DNA of 64,000 nucleotides from the NCBI RefSeq assembly GCF_004379255.2, contig NC_056033.1, positions 25,040,209 to 25,104,208 on the forward strand. The letters are read 5' to 3'. The notes beneath the pieces were generated by a model. The model ran no database searches and was not told where the DNA came from. It saw only the letters and a list, made by a program, of their open reading frames with translations. This stretch comes from Salvia splendens. Lineage: Eukaryota > Streptophyta > Magnoliopsida > Lamiales > Lamiaceae. Numbering within the stretch: position 1 is the stretch's first letter; the number at the start of each line of letters is the position of its first letter. The translations under genes were made by a program, and so were the position numbers. Positions 1 to 11,971 of this stretch are shown piece after piece.

Positions 1-234
1 GCTTTAACATATATGGCTGCTATGAGTCACTCTCTTGCCCACACAACTCATGCACACAAACATAACTGAAATCACACAAATACATAGAAGGACAAGTAAA
101 AAATGAAGAGAAGAAAAGAAGAGAAAAATACATGACAAGATCAAATGGGACGCAAGAATGAGTGAGTAACCCTCCCTACGAGAATCAAACTCAACTGAAT
201 TTAGAAACCAAAATTTTTCTTTCCCTAAATCATA

Positions 235-455
235 CTCCCTCCGTCACACAAGAATATGCACTATTTCCTTTTTAGTACGTCCCATAAGAATATGCACTTT
301 CCAATTTTGCAAACTCTTCTCTCTAATGAGGTGGAACTCATTCCCCACTAACAATAATTTAATTACTTTTTCTCTCTACCTCTCTCTTACTTTACCAATT
401 TTGCATTAAAATTTGTGCCGAACCCAAAATGCATATTCTTTGGGGGTGGAAGGAG
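235..455. mobile_element. Stowaway-like MITE
   Basis: A short non-coding element begins CTCCCTCCGTC and ends with the inverted form GGAAGGAG. A TA dinucleotide lies at each edge (233-234 and 456-457), as expected for Tc1/mariner-type Stowaway insertions. The inverted ends also share AAGAATATGCA. The short reading frames here have no recognisable domain. Confidence 0.75.
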
Positions 456-718
456 TATGGTTCAAGCATTTCACTTGTTTGGAATTTATCAAGATACTTT
501 AAGCAAATTCTTGTGGCGTGCAACCGTACAGAGGTTTATGGCTAATCATGGATCATATAGTCAACGGTTCAAGGTTTCAAAAGCTCTTATACGTTGGGTT
601 CTTGGATCAATATATCCATGGGTCATTTATCGTATCCAAATCCATATCATTTGGTATCAAGAGTCATTTGTTTTGATCTATCCTTATGTTTATATTTTGT
701 TCTTTATATTCTTTGTAG

Positions 719-1110
719 ATTAAAGTCCAGTTTTGGTCCCTTACTTTGTCCTAAAATTCTTTTTGGTCCTATACATTAAGTTTGTGATCTTTTGGTGCCT
801 AACATATTGTTTTAGTACCTTTTGGTCCCAAACATATTGTTTTTATCCAAAATAATCATTTTCTATTAAAATGAACCGTCAAAGTATTTGATCAATTTAA
901 TAACTTAATTATAATATAGGACTACAGTCCAATTTTGGTCCTGTACATTTGCCCTAAAATTTTTTTGGGTCCCATACATTAAGTTTGTGACCTTGTTTGG
1001 GACCAAAATGTATCAAAACAATATATTAGGGACTAAAAGGTCACAAACTTTATGTATGAGACTAATAAGAATTTAAGAGCAAATGTAACGGACCAAAATT
1101 GGACTTTAGT
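719..1110. mobile_element. Inverted-repeat element, 'aaagtccaattttggtcc' family
   Basis: The left edge reads TAAAGTCCAGTTTTGGTCCC and the right edge is its imperfect inverted copy, ending near GGACTTTAGT. A second internal repeat of the same end at about 923-945 suggests a nested or rearranged foldback element. There is no coding capacity. A related copy lies at 3445-3827. The superfamily is not assigned. Confidence 0.6.
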
Positions 1111-1505
1111 CTTTTTTATACCTTAAAAAAATACAAAAAAATGAAAAAAAAGTCATCAACCTCTTTATCTTCATCGCATCACTTATCTTGTAGTTGCAAA
1201 AAAAGAGCACAAAAAAAATGAAAAAAATACCTATATTTGTTTCAAAGTTGTAGAAAAAAAACAGTACTCTCTATTTCTATCTCACCTTATATTTCGTCCA
1301 TTTCTTTTCATCTTTCATTCAGGGTTGTTCTTGATTAGTGTTTATCCTCGTGTTTTCTTTACAAAAGAAAATTGAGTGGTAAAAGGCTTTGTAGTGATAT
1401 TATTTGAGTGGAGGTAAAAGCCGAACAGGTAAAAGCCGAACAAGTGATGCACACTCTGAGGTTTATTTTGTATAAAACACGAGTGATTTGTGAGGATAGA
1501 CCCTA
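1111..1505. other. No recognised feature (AT-rich)
   Basis: This stretch is AT-rich with several A-runs. I see no gene, repeat end or RNA structure in it. It may be flank or leader sequence of the decayed retrotransposon that follows. Confidence 0.5.
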
Positions 1506-2498
1506 ATGACTATGAAATTCCAATTTGATCTTATATTGAAATTCATGCAACAACAATATGCAAGGTTTGGAAGTATTATGGATAATGTAACAGATCGCTT
1601 GGAGAAATTGAAACTTCGAGCAACAAATGCGAATAAAAGGAGAGTGGAGGAGAAGATGATGCGTCATCTAAGCATCGAAATGAAAGTCATAGAGACGATA
1701 GAAGAATGCGTACAAATAAAGTTGATGGTGATTTGAGAAGCATCAAATTGAAGATCCCAACATCCCAAGGAAGGAGTGATCCAGAAGCTTATTTGAAGTG
1801 GGAGAGAAAGGTGGATCTCATCTTTGAATGTTGCAACTATTTGAAGATAAAAAGGTTAGACTTGCTACAATTTAATTCAGCTATAGTTTGGTGGGATTGA
1901 TGACAACCAATTCAAGGCGATATGGAGGGAGACCAATTTCAATATGGGAAGAGATGAAAAACACAATGCGTAAGGGATTTGTACCTTCTCATTATTTTCA
2001 TGAACTGTATTCAAATTTTCAATCTATGAATCAAGATACTAAATCTGTTGATGAGTACTACAAAGTGATGGAGATTGTTATGATTAGGGCAAATGTTGAA
2101 GAAGATATATAAGCAACCATGTCTTGATTCCTACGTGAGTTGAATAGGGAGGTAGCTAACATTATGGAGTTTCAACACTATGTGAAGCGGGAGGACATAG
2201 TTCATATGGCCATGAAGGTAGAGGGCAATTGAAGAAGGGAACAACCCAAAAAGAATTTTTCCAACAAAGTTTTCATTCTTCAAGGTCTAAGGAGTGGACT
2301 TCATCCAAAACCAGTTTTGGGGCAACATCTAAACCTCAAAATAAAGTGTCAAAATCCAAGTCCTACGAAGCTGGAAAGGGTAAAGGCATTTCTATTTCTG
2401 CTTCTACTTCTACTAGAAATAGAGACATCAAATGTTTTTTATGTCAAGGTGTTGAGCAGATTGCATCTCAATGTCCCAACAAAAGGGTGAGATGGTGA
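1506..2498 (+). pseudogene. Decayed Ty3/gypsy-type gag fragment
   Basis: Fragments in successive frames match the retrotransposon Gag (Retrotrans_gag) layout. A segment with SIKLKIP and DPEAYLKWERKV is followed by VWWD, then WEEMKNTMRKGFVPSHY, then MIRANVEED, then a Ser/Lys-rich linker and a zinc-knuckle-like CFLCQGVEQIASQC. In that knuckle the expected His is Gln, so metal binding is probably lost. The frame is broken by stops after WWD and after NVEED and by a shift near 2229. No protease or RT follows. This is a relic that could not make virus-like-particle protein. Confidence 0.75.
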
Positions 2499-2550
2499 TG
2501 TATTTCGTACCGTGAATTCGACTTGTTTGTTTTTTATACATTTAAATGTA

Positions 2551-2793
2551 TTCCCTCCATCTCAATTAAGATGACATACTTTCTTTTTTAGTTTGTCTCA
2601 ATCAAGATGGCACTTTCTTTCTCCAATTAATACACCAACCACTTTTTCTCTATCCATTTGAATATTCAACTCTTTTTCTCATTCTCATTAATACCTACGC
2701 ACATTCTTTCTCTCTCCAATTAACCACATTTCCAACATCTCATAAAATCTTGTGCCAGCTAAGATATGTGTCATTTTAACTGGGACGGAGGAG
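2551..2793. mobile_element. Stowaway-like MITE
   Basis: The left end TTCCCTCCATCTCAATTAAG pairs with an inverted right end ending GGGACGGAGGAG. TA dinucleotides flank both sides (2549-2550, 2794-2795). It is non-coding and sits just downstream of the decayed gag. Confidence 0.7.
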
Positions 2794-3027
2794 TAGTAAA
2801 TAACATCTTATAATTCTAAATGTATAAACAGAACATATTGTAAGAAAATGTTCATTTTCATTGATTGAGAAATAAACAAAAAAGTTTTTACTATCTACTT
2901 TCAATAAACAAAAAGTTTTTACTATCTACAAGCACTCAAAGAAGTTTTAAAGTATACAAACTCTAACAATTTATTCTTTCAGAACACTTATATTTTATTA
3001 TTATTTTTTTATTCTTACTTGACTTAA

Positions 3028-3336
3028 AAGCATCTCCAGGGGGGAAAGGTAAGTTGAGAAAGTATAATTCTCATTTACCTTCTCAAAAAAGGTAATTATA
3101 CCCTCTTAAAAATTAATGGACTCCAAGAGAAGAAGGTAAACTAAAAGGAAAACAAAAATAACTAACTTTTTACATTTTGTTCCAAGAAGAGGTAAAGATG
3201 CATTCTCAAAATGAAAGAAGGTATAATACCTCCCCAAATACCTTTTCCATTGGAGCATGAAATTTTATCCAGAAGAGGTAAATATGGTAGTTATTTCTCT
3301 TTACCTCTTCATTTACCCTTTCCTTTGGACATGCTC
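3028..3336. mobile_element. Tourist-like (PIF/Harbinger) MITE
   Basis: The ends are AGCATCTCCAGG on the left and the inverted form TTTGGACATGCTC on the right, with a likely TAA target duplication. The interior holds near-palindromic runs of 'gaggtaaa / tttacctc'. There is no coding capacity. The GAGCATCTCC terminus is typical of plant PIF/Harbinger-derived MITEs. Confidence 0.6.
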
Positions 3337-3444
3337 TAACTCATTGAATATTTAATCCTTATTTTCTGTATCAAAATGAAATATTTCAACTCTAATGGGA
3401 TGCTAGAAGTCCCTATATGTTCTAGTTTTCCAGCTATTTATAAA

Positions 3445-3827
3445 ACTAAAGTCCAATTTTTGTCCCTTACATTTTCCATAAAATTCTTTTTGGTCTCATA
3501 CATTAAATTTGTGACATTTTGGTCCCTAACATATTGTTTTGGTATATTTTGGTCTCAAACAAGGTCACAAACTTAATGTATGAGACCCGAAAAGAATTTT
3601 ATGAAAAATGTACGGGATCAAAATTGGACTTTAGTCCTACTGTATTAAATTGATCAAACATTTTGTCGGTTAACTTTAATAAAAAATGGTTATTTTGGAC
3701 CAAAATAATATGTTTGGGACAAAAGGGTACCAAAACAATGTGTTATGGACCAAACGGTCACAAACTTAATGTAAGGGACCAAAAAGAATTTTAGGACAGA
3801 TGCAAGGGACCAAAATTAGACTTTAGT
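3445..3827. mobile_element. Inverted-repeat element, second copy of the 719-1110 family
   Basis: It begins ACTAAAGTCCAATTTTTGTCCC and ends with the inverted AATTAGACTTTAGT. An internal inverted end near 3620-3640 repeats the layout seen at 719-1110, so this is a composite foldback arrangement. It is non-coding. Confidence 0.6.
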
Positions 3828-3876
3828 CTATTCTAAATTACAGAGACAACGTAACCAAAGTTGAGTCTGATAAATA

Positions 3877-4055
3877 CTCCCTCCGACCCGGACTACTCGC
3901 ACATTTCCTTTTCGGCACGGAGATTAAGGAATGAGTGTATAACAAAGTCAACAATTGCGGCTGTAGGTGATAATTTTTACTAAAAATGGAAAGAGTGCAA
4001 ATAACTTGGGATGCCCAGAAAGGAAATAAGTGCAAGTAGTCCGGGACGGAGGGAG
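3877..4055. mobile_element. Stowaway-like MITE
   Basis: CTCCCTCCGACCCGGACTAC at the left is mirrored by GTCCGGGACGGAGGGAG at the right, with TA at both flanks (3875-3876, 4056-4057). The terminal inverted repeat runs about 25 bp with few mismatches. It is non-coding. Confidence 0.85.
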
Positions 4056-4614
4056 TATTTAGATTTAAGTAACACTCCCATGCCACGAAATAATGTCCTA
4101 ATTTATTATTTTAGGACGTCCATAATTTAAAACCTCATTTACTTTTATTTCATTTTAGATAGTGAACCTCATATTTCACTTTATTTTTATTCTGACATTT
4201 TACTATAAAATTAACATATAAAAGTGGGATCTACGTTCTACTAACTTTTTCTCCAGTTTCTTAAAATTGGCAACAAGTTAAAATGAGACTTTAAATAGTG
4301 AATGAATGGAGTATTGAACTAAAAGTTTATCCCAAGTTCCGTCAGATAATAATAATTTGTAATTTATTTACAAAAACACCTCTTGATATTCTATCATTAC
4401 AAAAAAATTGATTGTATTTGGTTACTAAATTAGTTTGCGATGAAATATACTGCTTCCATCCGTTCATTCTACTATAAGCGAGATATTTTTTGATACAAAA
4501 TTTAAAAAAATTGATAATACAGAATTAAGTATAGAGAAAGTAAAATATAAGAGAGAAAAAATCATAATTACCTAAGTAATTCGTGGGCGTGAGTTAGCCA
4601 AGCTAGAAAGTTTA
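4056..4614. other. AT-rich intergenic DNA
   Basis: No gene is seen. Around 4452-4490 a 'ttccatccgttcattctactataagcgag' type end looks like a truncated Stowaway-like terminus without a partner. Confidence 0.5.
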
Positions 4615-6484
4615 AGAGCATCTGCAACGGTGACCGGACGGCGTCCGTCCGTGCCGCTGGCAAGGACGAGCTCCACCGCCGCTGCGCTCGCGCCGCTGGC
4701 ACGACGCTGCTCGATGCATCGAGCACGTCCGTGCCAGCGAGCAGCTGACATGGCGGCACGCGATTGGGCAACGGCATAGCCGTTGCCTTTGAATTATTAT
4801 TATTATTAATAATTAAAAATCGGTTTTTAATTTAAAAAAACCGATTAAAAATAAAAAAAAATTCCACTTTCCAAAAAAAATATATCTGTTTTTTTACCAT
4901 TTTCCATCATTTATTTATTTATTTTTTATTTTTTTCCCCCAAAAATACACATTTTCATCTATAAATACCCCACTTTCACACCCAAAAATTCACGCCACAC
5001 TACACAATTCTCATCTACAGTCTCTAATTTTCATTCTCATCTTCATTCTCATCTTCATTCTCTCATATCCATTCTCAATCTTTCTTCCACTCCTACAACA
5101 TAACAATGTCCGGCCAAGGCGATGACCCCCCACCCTCCCACGGTTGGAACCCCGAATGGTTCGGTTCACAACTGTTTCCTAGTCCGGAAATGGAATATTC
5201 GGTCCCTCCTCAAACCCAAAGTTCAGGCGTTCCGGATGGCTACCGGCCATACCCAATCGACGACCAAGGTGCCCCCGAAGGGCGATACGGGTGGACACCG
5301 GAGCCTAGGCCGACCGCTCCCTCCCAAACTCCGACTCCTCCTACTCGCGGTGTCCGCACACCGTACACTCCGGCGGAGATGGATAAATTGTTCACGGCGT
5401 ACTTGGAAATCTCCGAAGATCCGGTGGTTGGCACGAACCAATCCGGCGATCACTTTTGGTGGCGCATCGCTCGCCGGTACAATGAAAACCAGCCGTCGGG
5501 AACAATCGAGCGCAACGAGAGTATGGTGCGCAACACCATCTACCGAGCCAACGATGAAATTGACAAGTTCAATGGCTATTTCCTCCAGGAAGAGCGGAAT
5601 GCGGGGAGCGGCCGGAGCGAGGTCGACATCATCACTGCCGCGTTGAGCACCTACCAATCCATGAACTACAGGTCGTTCAAGTACCTCAACGTTTGGCAGG
5701 AGACGCGGACGCACCCGAAGTATATGGGAGGCGTAACATCCTCCTCTAGCGGCTCCTCCAAACAGTCAAGGTCGGTATCCCTATCCGACGCCGGCTTCGA
5801 AGAAGTGGCTAGCCAACTCGCCGGAGCTAACTTGGGTAGCCCCGACGCCGGCCCGAGCGGTTCCCAATGCCGACCGCAAGGAAGGAAGAAGGCGGCGGCC
5901 AACCGCCGTCGAGCCGCGGCTGCAACCGCCGATGCTCCAGTTCCCGCTCCCGTTCCCGTTCCCGTTCCCGTTCCCGTTCCATATTCGCCACCTCCACCCC
6001 CCACCAACTCGTTGTGGCAGCTTTTGGACCAACTCAATATGGCCGATAGGTCCATTATGACCCCCTCGCAACTTCGATCGCACGAGGCCATGATATTGGG
6101 CCTCCAAAGACAATTGAGGGTAGTGCCGCCGGATGAGTAGTCGTCCACGGGGATATTTTTAGCTTTTAATTATGTAATTTTTAATTTTTAGGAGTTTAAT
6201 TATGTAATTTTTTATTTTTAGGTATTTTAGTATTTTAATTATGTAATTTAAAATTTTTAGGATTTTAATTATGTGTTTTTTATTTTATTTGTAATTTATA
6301 ATATTTATTATGGTTTTTGAATGAATTTTTATTTTATGGAAATGTTTTGGTTTAAGTGAATTTTAAATTGAATTGTGCTCGTCCTTGCGAAAAAGTACAG
6401 TAATGAGTGTTGTGCTCTTGCTAGAGAACAGGTAGAATAAGTGGGGTCGGGCCCACAACGCAAGAGCACGGATGTGGGTGTTCT
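4615..6484 (+). mobile_element. PIF/Harbinger-like element carrying ORF1 only
   Basis: The left end AGAGCATCTGCAACGGTG and the inverted right end (read from 6484: AGAACACCCACATCCGTG) match at 12 of 18 positions, a weak terminal inverted repeat. Target duplication is uncertain (TAA versus TGA). The only large frame inside is the Myb/SANT-like ORF1 at 5106-6140. No DDE transposase frame is visible, so the element is non-autonomous or its ORF2 was lost. The boundaries are my best estimate. Confidence 0.6.
5106..6140 (+). CDS. PIF/Harbinger ORF1-like Myb/SANT DNA-binding protein
   Basis: This is an uninterrupted 344-residue frame. Residues about 1-85 are a Pro/Gly-rich leader. Residues about 86-200 form a Myb/SANT-like domain with YTPAEMDKLFTAYLEISEDP, then a paired-tryptophan FWWRIA segment, then a helix containing FKYLNVWQETRTHPKY. 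This arrangement is typical of ORF1 proteins of plant PIF/Harbinger elements, which help the transposase bind element ends; copies are often mislabelled in plant annotations as glutathione S-transferase T3-like. A basic segment GRKKAAANRRRAAAAT (about 260-275) may be a nuclear signal. A Pro-Val repeat (PVPVPVPVPVP) precedes a C-terminal helix. The start follows a CT-rich leader. The family call is from motif recognition; activity is unknown. Confidence 0.75.
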   Translation: MSGQGDDPPPSHGWNPEWFGSQLFPSPEMEYSVPPQTQSSGVPDGYRPYPIDDQGAPEGRYGWTPEPRPTAPSQTPTPPTRGVRTPYTPAEMDKLFTAYLEISEDPVVGTNQSGDHFWWRIARRYNENQPSGTIERNESMVRNTIYRANDEIDKFNGYFLQEERNAGSGRSEVDIITAALSTYQSMNYRSFKYLNVWQETRTHPKYMGGVTSSSSGSSKQSRSVSLSDAGFEEVASQLAGANLGSPDAGPSGSQCRPQGRKKAAANRRRAAAATADAPVPAPVPVPVPVPVPYSPPPPPTNSLWQLLDQLNMADRSIMTPSQLRSHEAMILGLQRQLRVVPPDE

Positions 6485-6798
6485 GATAAAAAAAAGTAGC
6501 TAGTATATCTTGATTTATGTACACGTGTACATCAGCGAGGTTGCATGGGAACAAAACCCCACAATTTTCTCTCTCTTTCTAAAATTCCTCTGCCATTGCT
6601 CAGCCACGTCAGCACCTTCCTAAATGCCTGACGTCGACACCTGATTTCTCCATCCTTACGTTTCGCCCTATCATAGCTCCACGTCTCTCTCTCTTAATCT
6701 CTCAATTCTCTCCGTCGAATTCCTCCCAATTCTGTAGAATCACTGGTGCCAACCAAAACTGTGCGCTCTTCTTTCGATTTCAGTCTTCTCAGTCGGTT
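6485..6798 (+). promoter_or_regulatory. Promoter and 5' leader of the F-box gene, ACGT-box cluster
   Basis: Four ACGT-core motifs lie upstream of the ATG: CACGTG at 6522-6527 inside a 16-bp perfect palindrome (6517-6532), CCACGTCAGC at 6604-6613, TGACGTCG at 6629-6636, and CCACGTCT at 6679-6686. Plant bZIP and bHLH factors bind such G-box/ABRE-like and C-box-like cores. The sequence from about 6560 on is CT-rich, as in many plant 5' leaders. Regulation by stress or ABA signals is inferred only. Confidence 0.5.
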
Positions 6799-9700
6799 AT
6801 GTCGGAGTCCGGAGGTGAAGAATCCAGCCAACCAGGTAAGCGGAAGGTCAAGGCCGATGAAATCGGCGGTGAGGAGCTTCAGCTTGCGGCGGAGGACCCG
6901 CTGCTCGTCTTCGGTTCGGAAATCATGACGATTATTCTCGCCAAGCTCGACTTGCGTAGCGTCGCGGAAGCTCGTCTGGTTTCTCGCGGCTGGCAGGCCA
7001 TTGCTTCTGCCGACAGAATTTGGGGTCCCAAGGTTATTTTCTCCCTTACCTTTTCTCCGTTTCTCATTGTTTTGCTTTCAGCTTGGAGTGTTGGCTGTGT
7101 GTCGTGCGTTGATTAATTTTTTCTCTGTTTTTGCCCTTATTTTTACGTGCGTTTTAATTTAACTGTGGATACTGCCCATTCTGCTTTGTTGATTGAGTAT
7201 TATCTATTTCCAATTTGATTATTTTGATTGAGGAATTGTATTAACTTGGATCTTGTAGGGTAATTTATCAACTAATTATAGTAATTTGGAATGATGATTG
7301 AGATTAAGCTAGTTTATGCCCTGTGACTTCTTTTTCACATACCTTAATACTACCATCTTCAGTTTGCCATGTTGCTTTACTTTGAATAGCTCGAATAGAA
7401 ACACTTGGAATTACTCACTATTCCATTGTATTTGGGTAAAAGAATCACTTGGAATTACTCACTATTACATTGTATTTGGCTAAAAGAATCACTTGGAACC
7501 TCAACTATGATGGAAATTTCAGTCAGGTGCCATCATTAGTTTCTATAACATATTAGCATTTGGAAAAAGAGAGCAAATATAAGTAGAATCTTCAAGCTGT
7601 CCCCTTAAGGTTTTTCGAGTTCGTTAAACATTTTAGCCAAGATGGAGAAATTCGAAAAAGATATGGTAATTTTGCACTGCGTTTGACAAAGTGGGAGTTT
7701 GAGAGAATGTGTTAGTCATGTGTTCTGTCTGAGTAGTCATGCTACTCATATTTAACCACTTATATGTATCTATAAACGTTGAAGCTTGATGACTCTGTTT
7801 CATTTAGCTATTTTATGAATATTCTATCTCTGAGTTCTCTTCCTGTGTTTAAAAGATGGGATTTCAACAGGGGGAAGAAATACAATCTGATTAAGAGCTG
7901 GATACATGCATTCTTTTCATGATGCAATTGCTCTTTATTTGAAAGCATAAGCACAACTCTTATGTAGAATGCAGTTGCCTTTTATAGCAATAATTCAGAA
8001 CTTTAAGAAGTGTAAAACGAAAAGTGTCTAGATAAAAGGAGTGCAGCAATACTATCCAGATAGCCTATTTGGTGACTGTTTGTTATTTGTGTAATTTAAA
8101 AACAATAATACAAAGGAATCACTAAAATGACGGGAAAAAAGATTGTCAAATAATAGGCTGCCTTAAATAGGAACACCATCTATTATGCTACTATTGAACT
8201 TCAGCAAAGCAGTATCGACATTGGTAAACAAACCTAATACACAAGTGCTTTCTGAAATCTACCACCACACTTGGACCCCAGCGTTAGGGTGGAAAATAAA
8301 GTTGGTAAGGAAATACTTTTAGATTTCCAATGTGAACTGTCATAGGTTGTGTGGTTTTATCAATTTTATTGCTTATTATCCTAAGCATGTATCTTTCGTA
8401 CAATGTGTGTGAAAAAGGAAGCTCATAAGTTTTCATTTCCTGTTCTATATGTTGGCTTTTGGTTGCCAGATAGATCAAGGTGAGTGAGAAGTGTTCGAAC
8501 GAATTATAAGGCTTTTCATCGAATGCACTTATGACACACTCTTGTGTGTCGGTTCATAATCCTGATCCATATTGTCAAACTGCATAACACGAGTTTAAAG
8601 AAAGGTGTTGGTCTGAATAATTTCTTCTTCACTTTTGAATTGCAGAATTAAAAATTGCTAGTCTGTATGCAGGCAGGAGAAATGTAACATTTCCATTGTA
8701 TGCACCTCTTTCAGGATTTATTTCTCATATTTAGATCGAGTCCAAACTTTATCTGGTTCTATGAGTCGTGGAAATCTACCATCTTCGAAATTGGGTATTG
8801 CCAACCATGGGGGACTAACTGCCAATTCAAACTGGAGAAAAGATGGTAATAAAGAATCATTTGTTTCCTCAAGCTCATTAATGATCCAGATTCTTCCTTT
8901 ACTTTAACCGGAGGCTGGTGTTCTTTGATGCTGTGTACACGAAAGGGGCTGGCCGTTAAAAGACTGCGTTGTAAAACGCGATCACAGTTAATTTCTTAAA
9001 TTTATGTTTGTTTGAAGTAGTCGATCTAATTTCTTAGATGAGACAACTTGACTTGTTTGTGGTTTGACTTGTGAAGGTGTAGAGACATTTTATTGTCATG
9101 TAATAGTAATACATATGTCAAGTTAAACAACCTTTGCATACTTTTCTTTTGCATCAATTTCTTACTAATTTGATAAAACAACTAGTTTGAGGATCATATA
9201 ATGGTACCACCAATTTCTTTGGACATGTTTACATGGTTGTGCAGCATGTTTGAGAGAAAAAGGTAAGCAAGCTGCAGTTTAGCAATTCTTGTGGAAATAT
9301 GTTGTTGTGTTTTGACTGAGATGTTCAAGGTAGATAAACAAGACCATACAATGTCAATATTTGTAATGATGTTAGTACATCATGAATGCAGCTAGAGATA
9401 AGTAAATTCTTAAGTTTATGGATTAGTTGAGACTAGAGCCAAAACTATAAGAGTGACTTTTGGATTCCCTCCCTATGTCACATACAGCTTGAAACCTTGA
9501 GAACTTTGATAACGTAAATCAGTGTTCCTGAGAAGGAATGTTCTGATTAAGCTGTTACAATCTTCTTTTAGTTGTAAGATGGGTTTTAATTGTTGCTTGT
9601 ATCAGCAAGGAACTCCTTATGTTTCTAGTTAATATATATTGAATAAATGTGGGGTTTATAGAGTTTTAATTGCCCAAGTACATGATTTGTCAGGAGAAGA

Positions 9701-11940
9701 AGGCTAGTTTCCGCTGTACTGCAGAGATAGAGGCATGTTATGGTCTCGGAAGGGGTAAGAGTTTCAACCTATTCTTAGAGCTAGAGTTGATACTGTGCGT
9801 GAGTATGAATTGTTCACGTGTTTATGGCTAGTAACTTGAACTAAGTGTGGAGGGAATAGGCTTTCAAGTATTTAGATTGTGGCTGTATGTGTGGGTTTGG
9901 TCTTTAGCTAGAAATATGCTTTATGACAACAGTTGTGGGAGAAGTAAACTATTCTGTTAAGGTGAACAGTCACACTATGAGAATATATATGTCATAAAGA
10001 TGGCCCAGAGATATGTTGGGTGATGAAGCACTGATAAAATCACATGGACTTAACTCACTTTCTAGACCAGTGATAGAAGTGGTCATTTATTTCCAACACC
10101 TGTAAGCTAGGTATCTTTGGCTTCCTTGGTTTTACAACGGAAAGAAAGAGAAAACATGAATGAGCATCATCTATACTTCCTGCTAGCTAGTTCAGTTGAA
10201 TGGGTTTGCTGTCTTGCTTCAACCGCCCTCTATAAATTTTTTTGTTACACAATGACTAGATCTCCAACTTCATTGTGACATAGTTTAGCAATACTTTGGT
10301 ACACATAATGGGAAGATAACAAATTAGGCTTGATTCTTGAGATCTATCTGTAGCAATGAAGGTGGGTGTTGGCTCAGAGGATCATTTCATTCAAGTAAGG
10401 CACAATACACTAACAGTAGATGCTAGGTTGGTTTCCTAAGCATTTACCAGTTCATTTTCAGTATGCATTCATGCCAAAGCTTTGAGCCTTTAAGCTTTTT
10501 GTTCTCTCTTTCTGATACTCGAGACAATGTTGTGGCTTTTATGTCTAGTACTTTGTCTTGAATAAAAGCCTCTACTTTTCAAACAAGACTTCTTTTTTCT
10601 GTAAACCCATCTACACTCCTAAAATGGATCTTTACTATATTTTCTACATTTGGATTGACTTAGAAAAGAAGAGTGCAGTGGATTTTAGTTATGCTGGAAA
10701 ATCTAGGACTTGATGTCTGGATTGAAAGATGCATCCTAGAGTTCTCATTGTCTTAATATAATCCAAATAAGAAAATCTTTTATTTTCCGCTATCATTATG
10801 TCATGTTGAACAGGGTAGGCAGATAGAATTATATTTGGCTTGGTATTAAAATCGTAGCCAGCCATTTGTCAAATATTATACTCCATCCGTCCCCTAATAT
10901 GAGTCACTCTTTGACCGGGCACGAGTTTTAAGAAATGTAGAGAAAAGTTGGTTGAAAAAGTTGGTTGAATGTGGGACCCACATTTTTATATTGGTTTTAT
11001 AATAAAATGTGAGTGGAGTGAGTTAGTGGAATGTGGGGCCTACTACCATTTATGGTAAAAATGAAGAGTGACTCTTAATGGGGGACGGCCCAAAATGGAA
11101 ATTAGCGACTCTTATTCGGGGACGGAGGGAGTAGTTGTCAATGTCTAAAGTCCAAGATAAATCCAGAAGTAGGAATCTCTTGGTACCATGGTACCAAATC
11201 AAGGGTCGAATTTTTGTTTTAACATCTAGTTCTTCCCTGGGTATTTAGCCTGAAGGAACTAGGATCTTGCATTTATTTCAGCACTGTTTTGTGCAAGTCT
11301 TTTATATTTTTGTTCAATCATCTTTTTGATTACTGGCTGCGTCATTGTTTATATTTCCACCAACTTTGCTACTTATAATCTGATCAGATATAATCTGATC
11401 ATTACCTCTAAATCTCTACTGACTTAATAGGCAGCTCCAACCTTATCCTTTAACTAGTCATCTTTCCATAGTTAACTCCATCTAAGTTATACTCTGTAAT
11501 AGTTGGAACATCATTTTTCTCTCATCAACATCTCTAGTTCCTATATTTATATGCTTCAACAAAATCACATGAGTGACCTATGCTGTTTAATTTCTCCATT
11601 GATGCAATCGAATACTTCAATTTGTTTTTTGACCATTCTATTTATTTCACATCCGGCACAGTCACATCCAAGTTTTGGCAACTAGCTTCTTTGAGTGTGT
11701 GAATAACTGAAAAAGGTGTATGAAATAGTTACCCATTGATGTGTCTCCTCCTTAGATTATACTAATAAAATGGTAACAAGTAATGTAGCATAGGTAATGT
11801 ATGTTTTTTAGTACAAAGAACATATGCAATATAGTTGTAAACTTGTTTTTAATTGTGGAGTTTAGTGAATATGGATTACATTATTCAAAATGAAAAGAAA
11901 TGAAGTTGATTCATGAATTAAGTGGGTTTGAGCTTGAACT

Positions 11941-11971
<31 letters not shown>

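Noticed and set aside
5106..6140. Glutathione S-transferase
   Set aside because: Such proteins are often labelled GST T3-like, but no thioredoxin-fold or GST C-terminal segment is present. The motifs are of the Myb/SANT ORF1 type.
5223..6148. Minus-strand frames of 110-163 residues opposite the Harbinger ORF1
   Set aside because: They are shadows of a GC-rich coding frame; only the plus-strand frame has family motifs.
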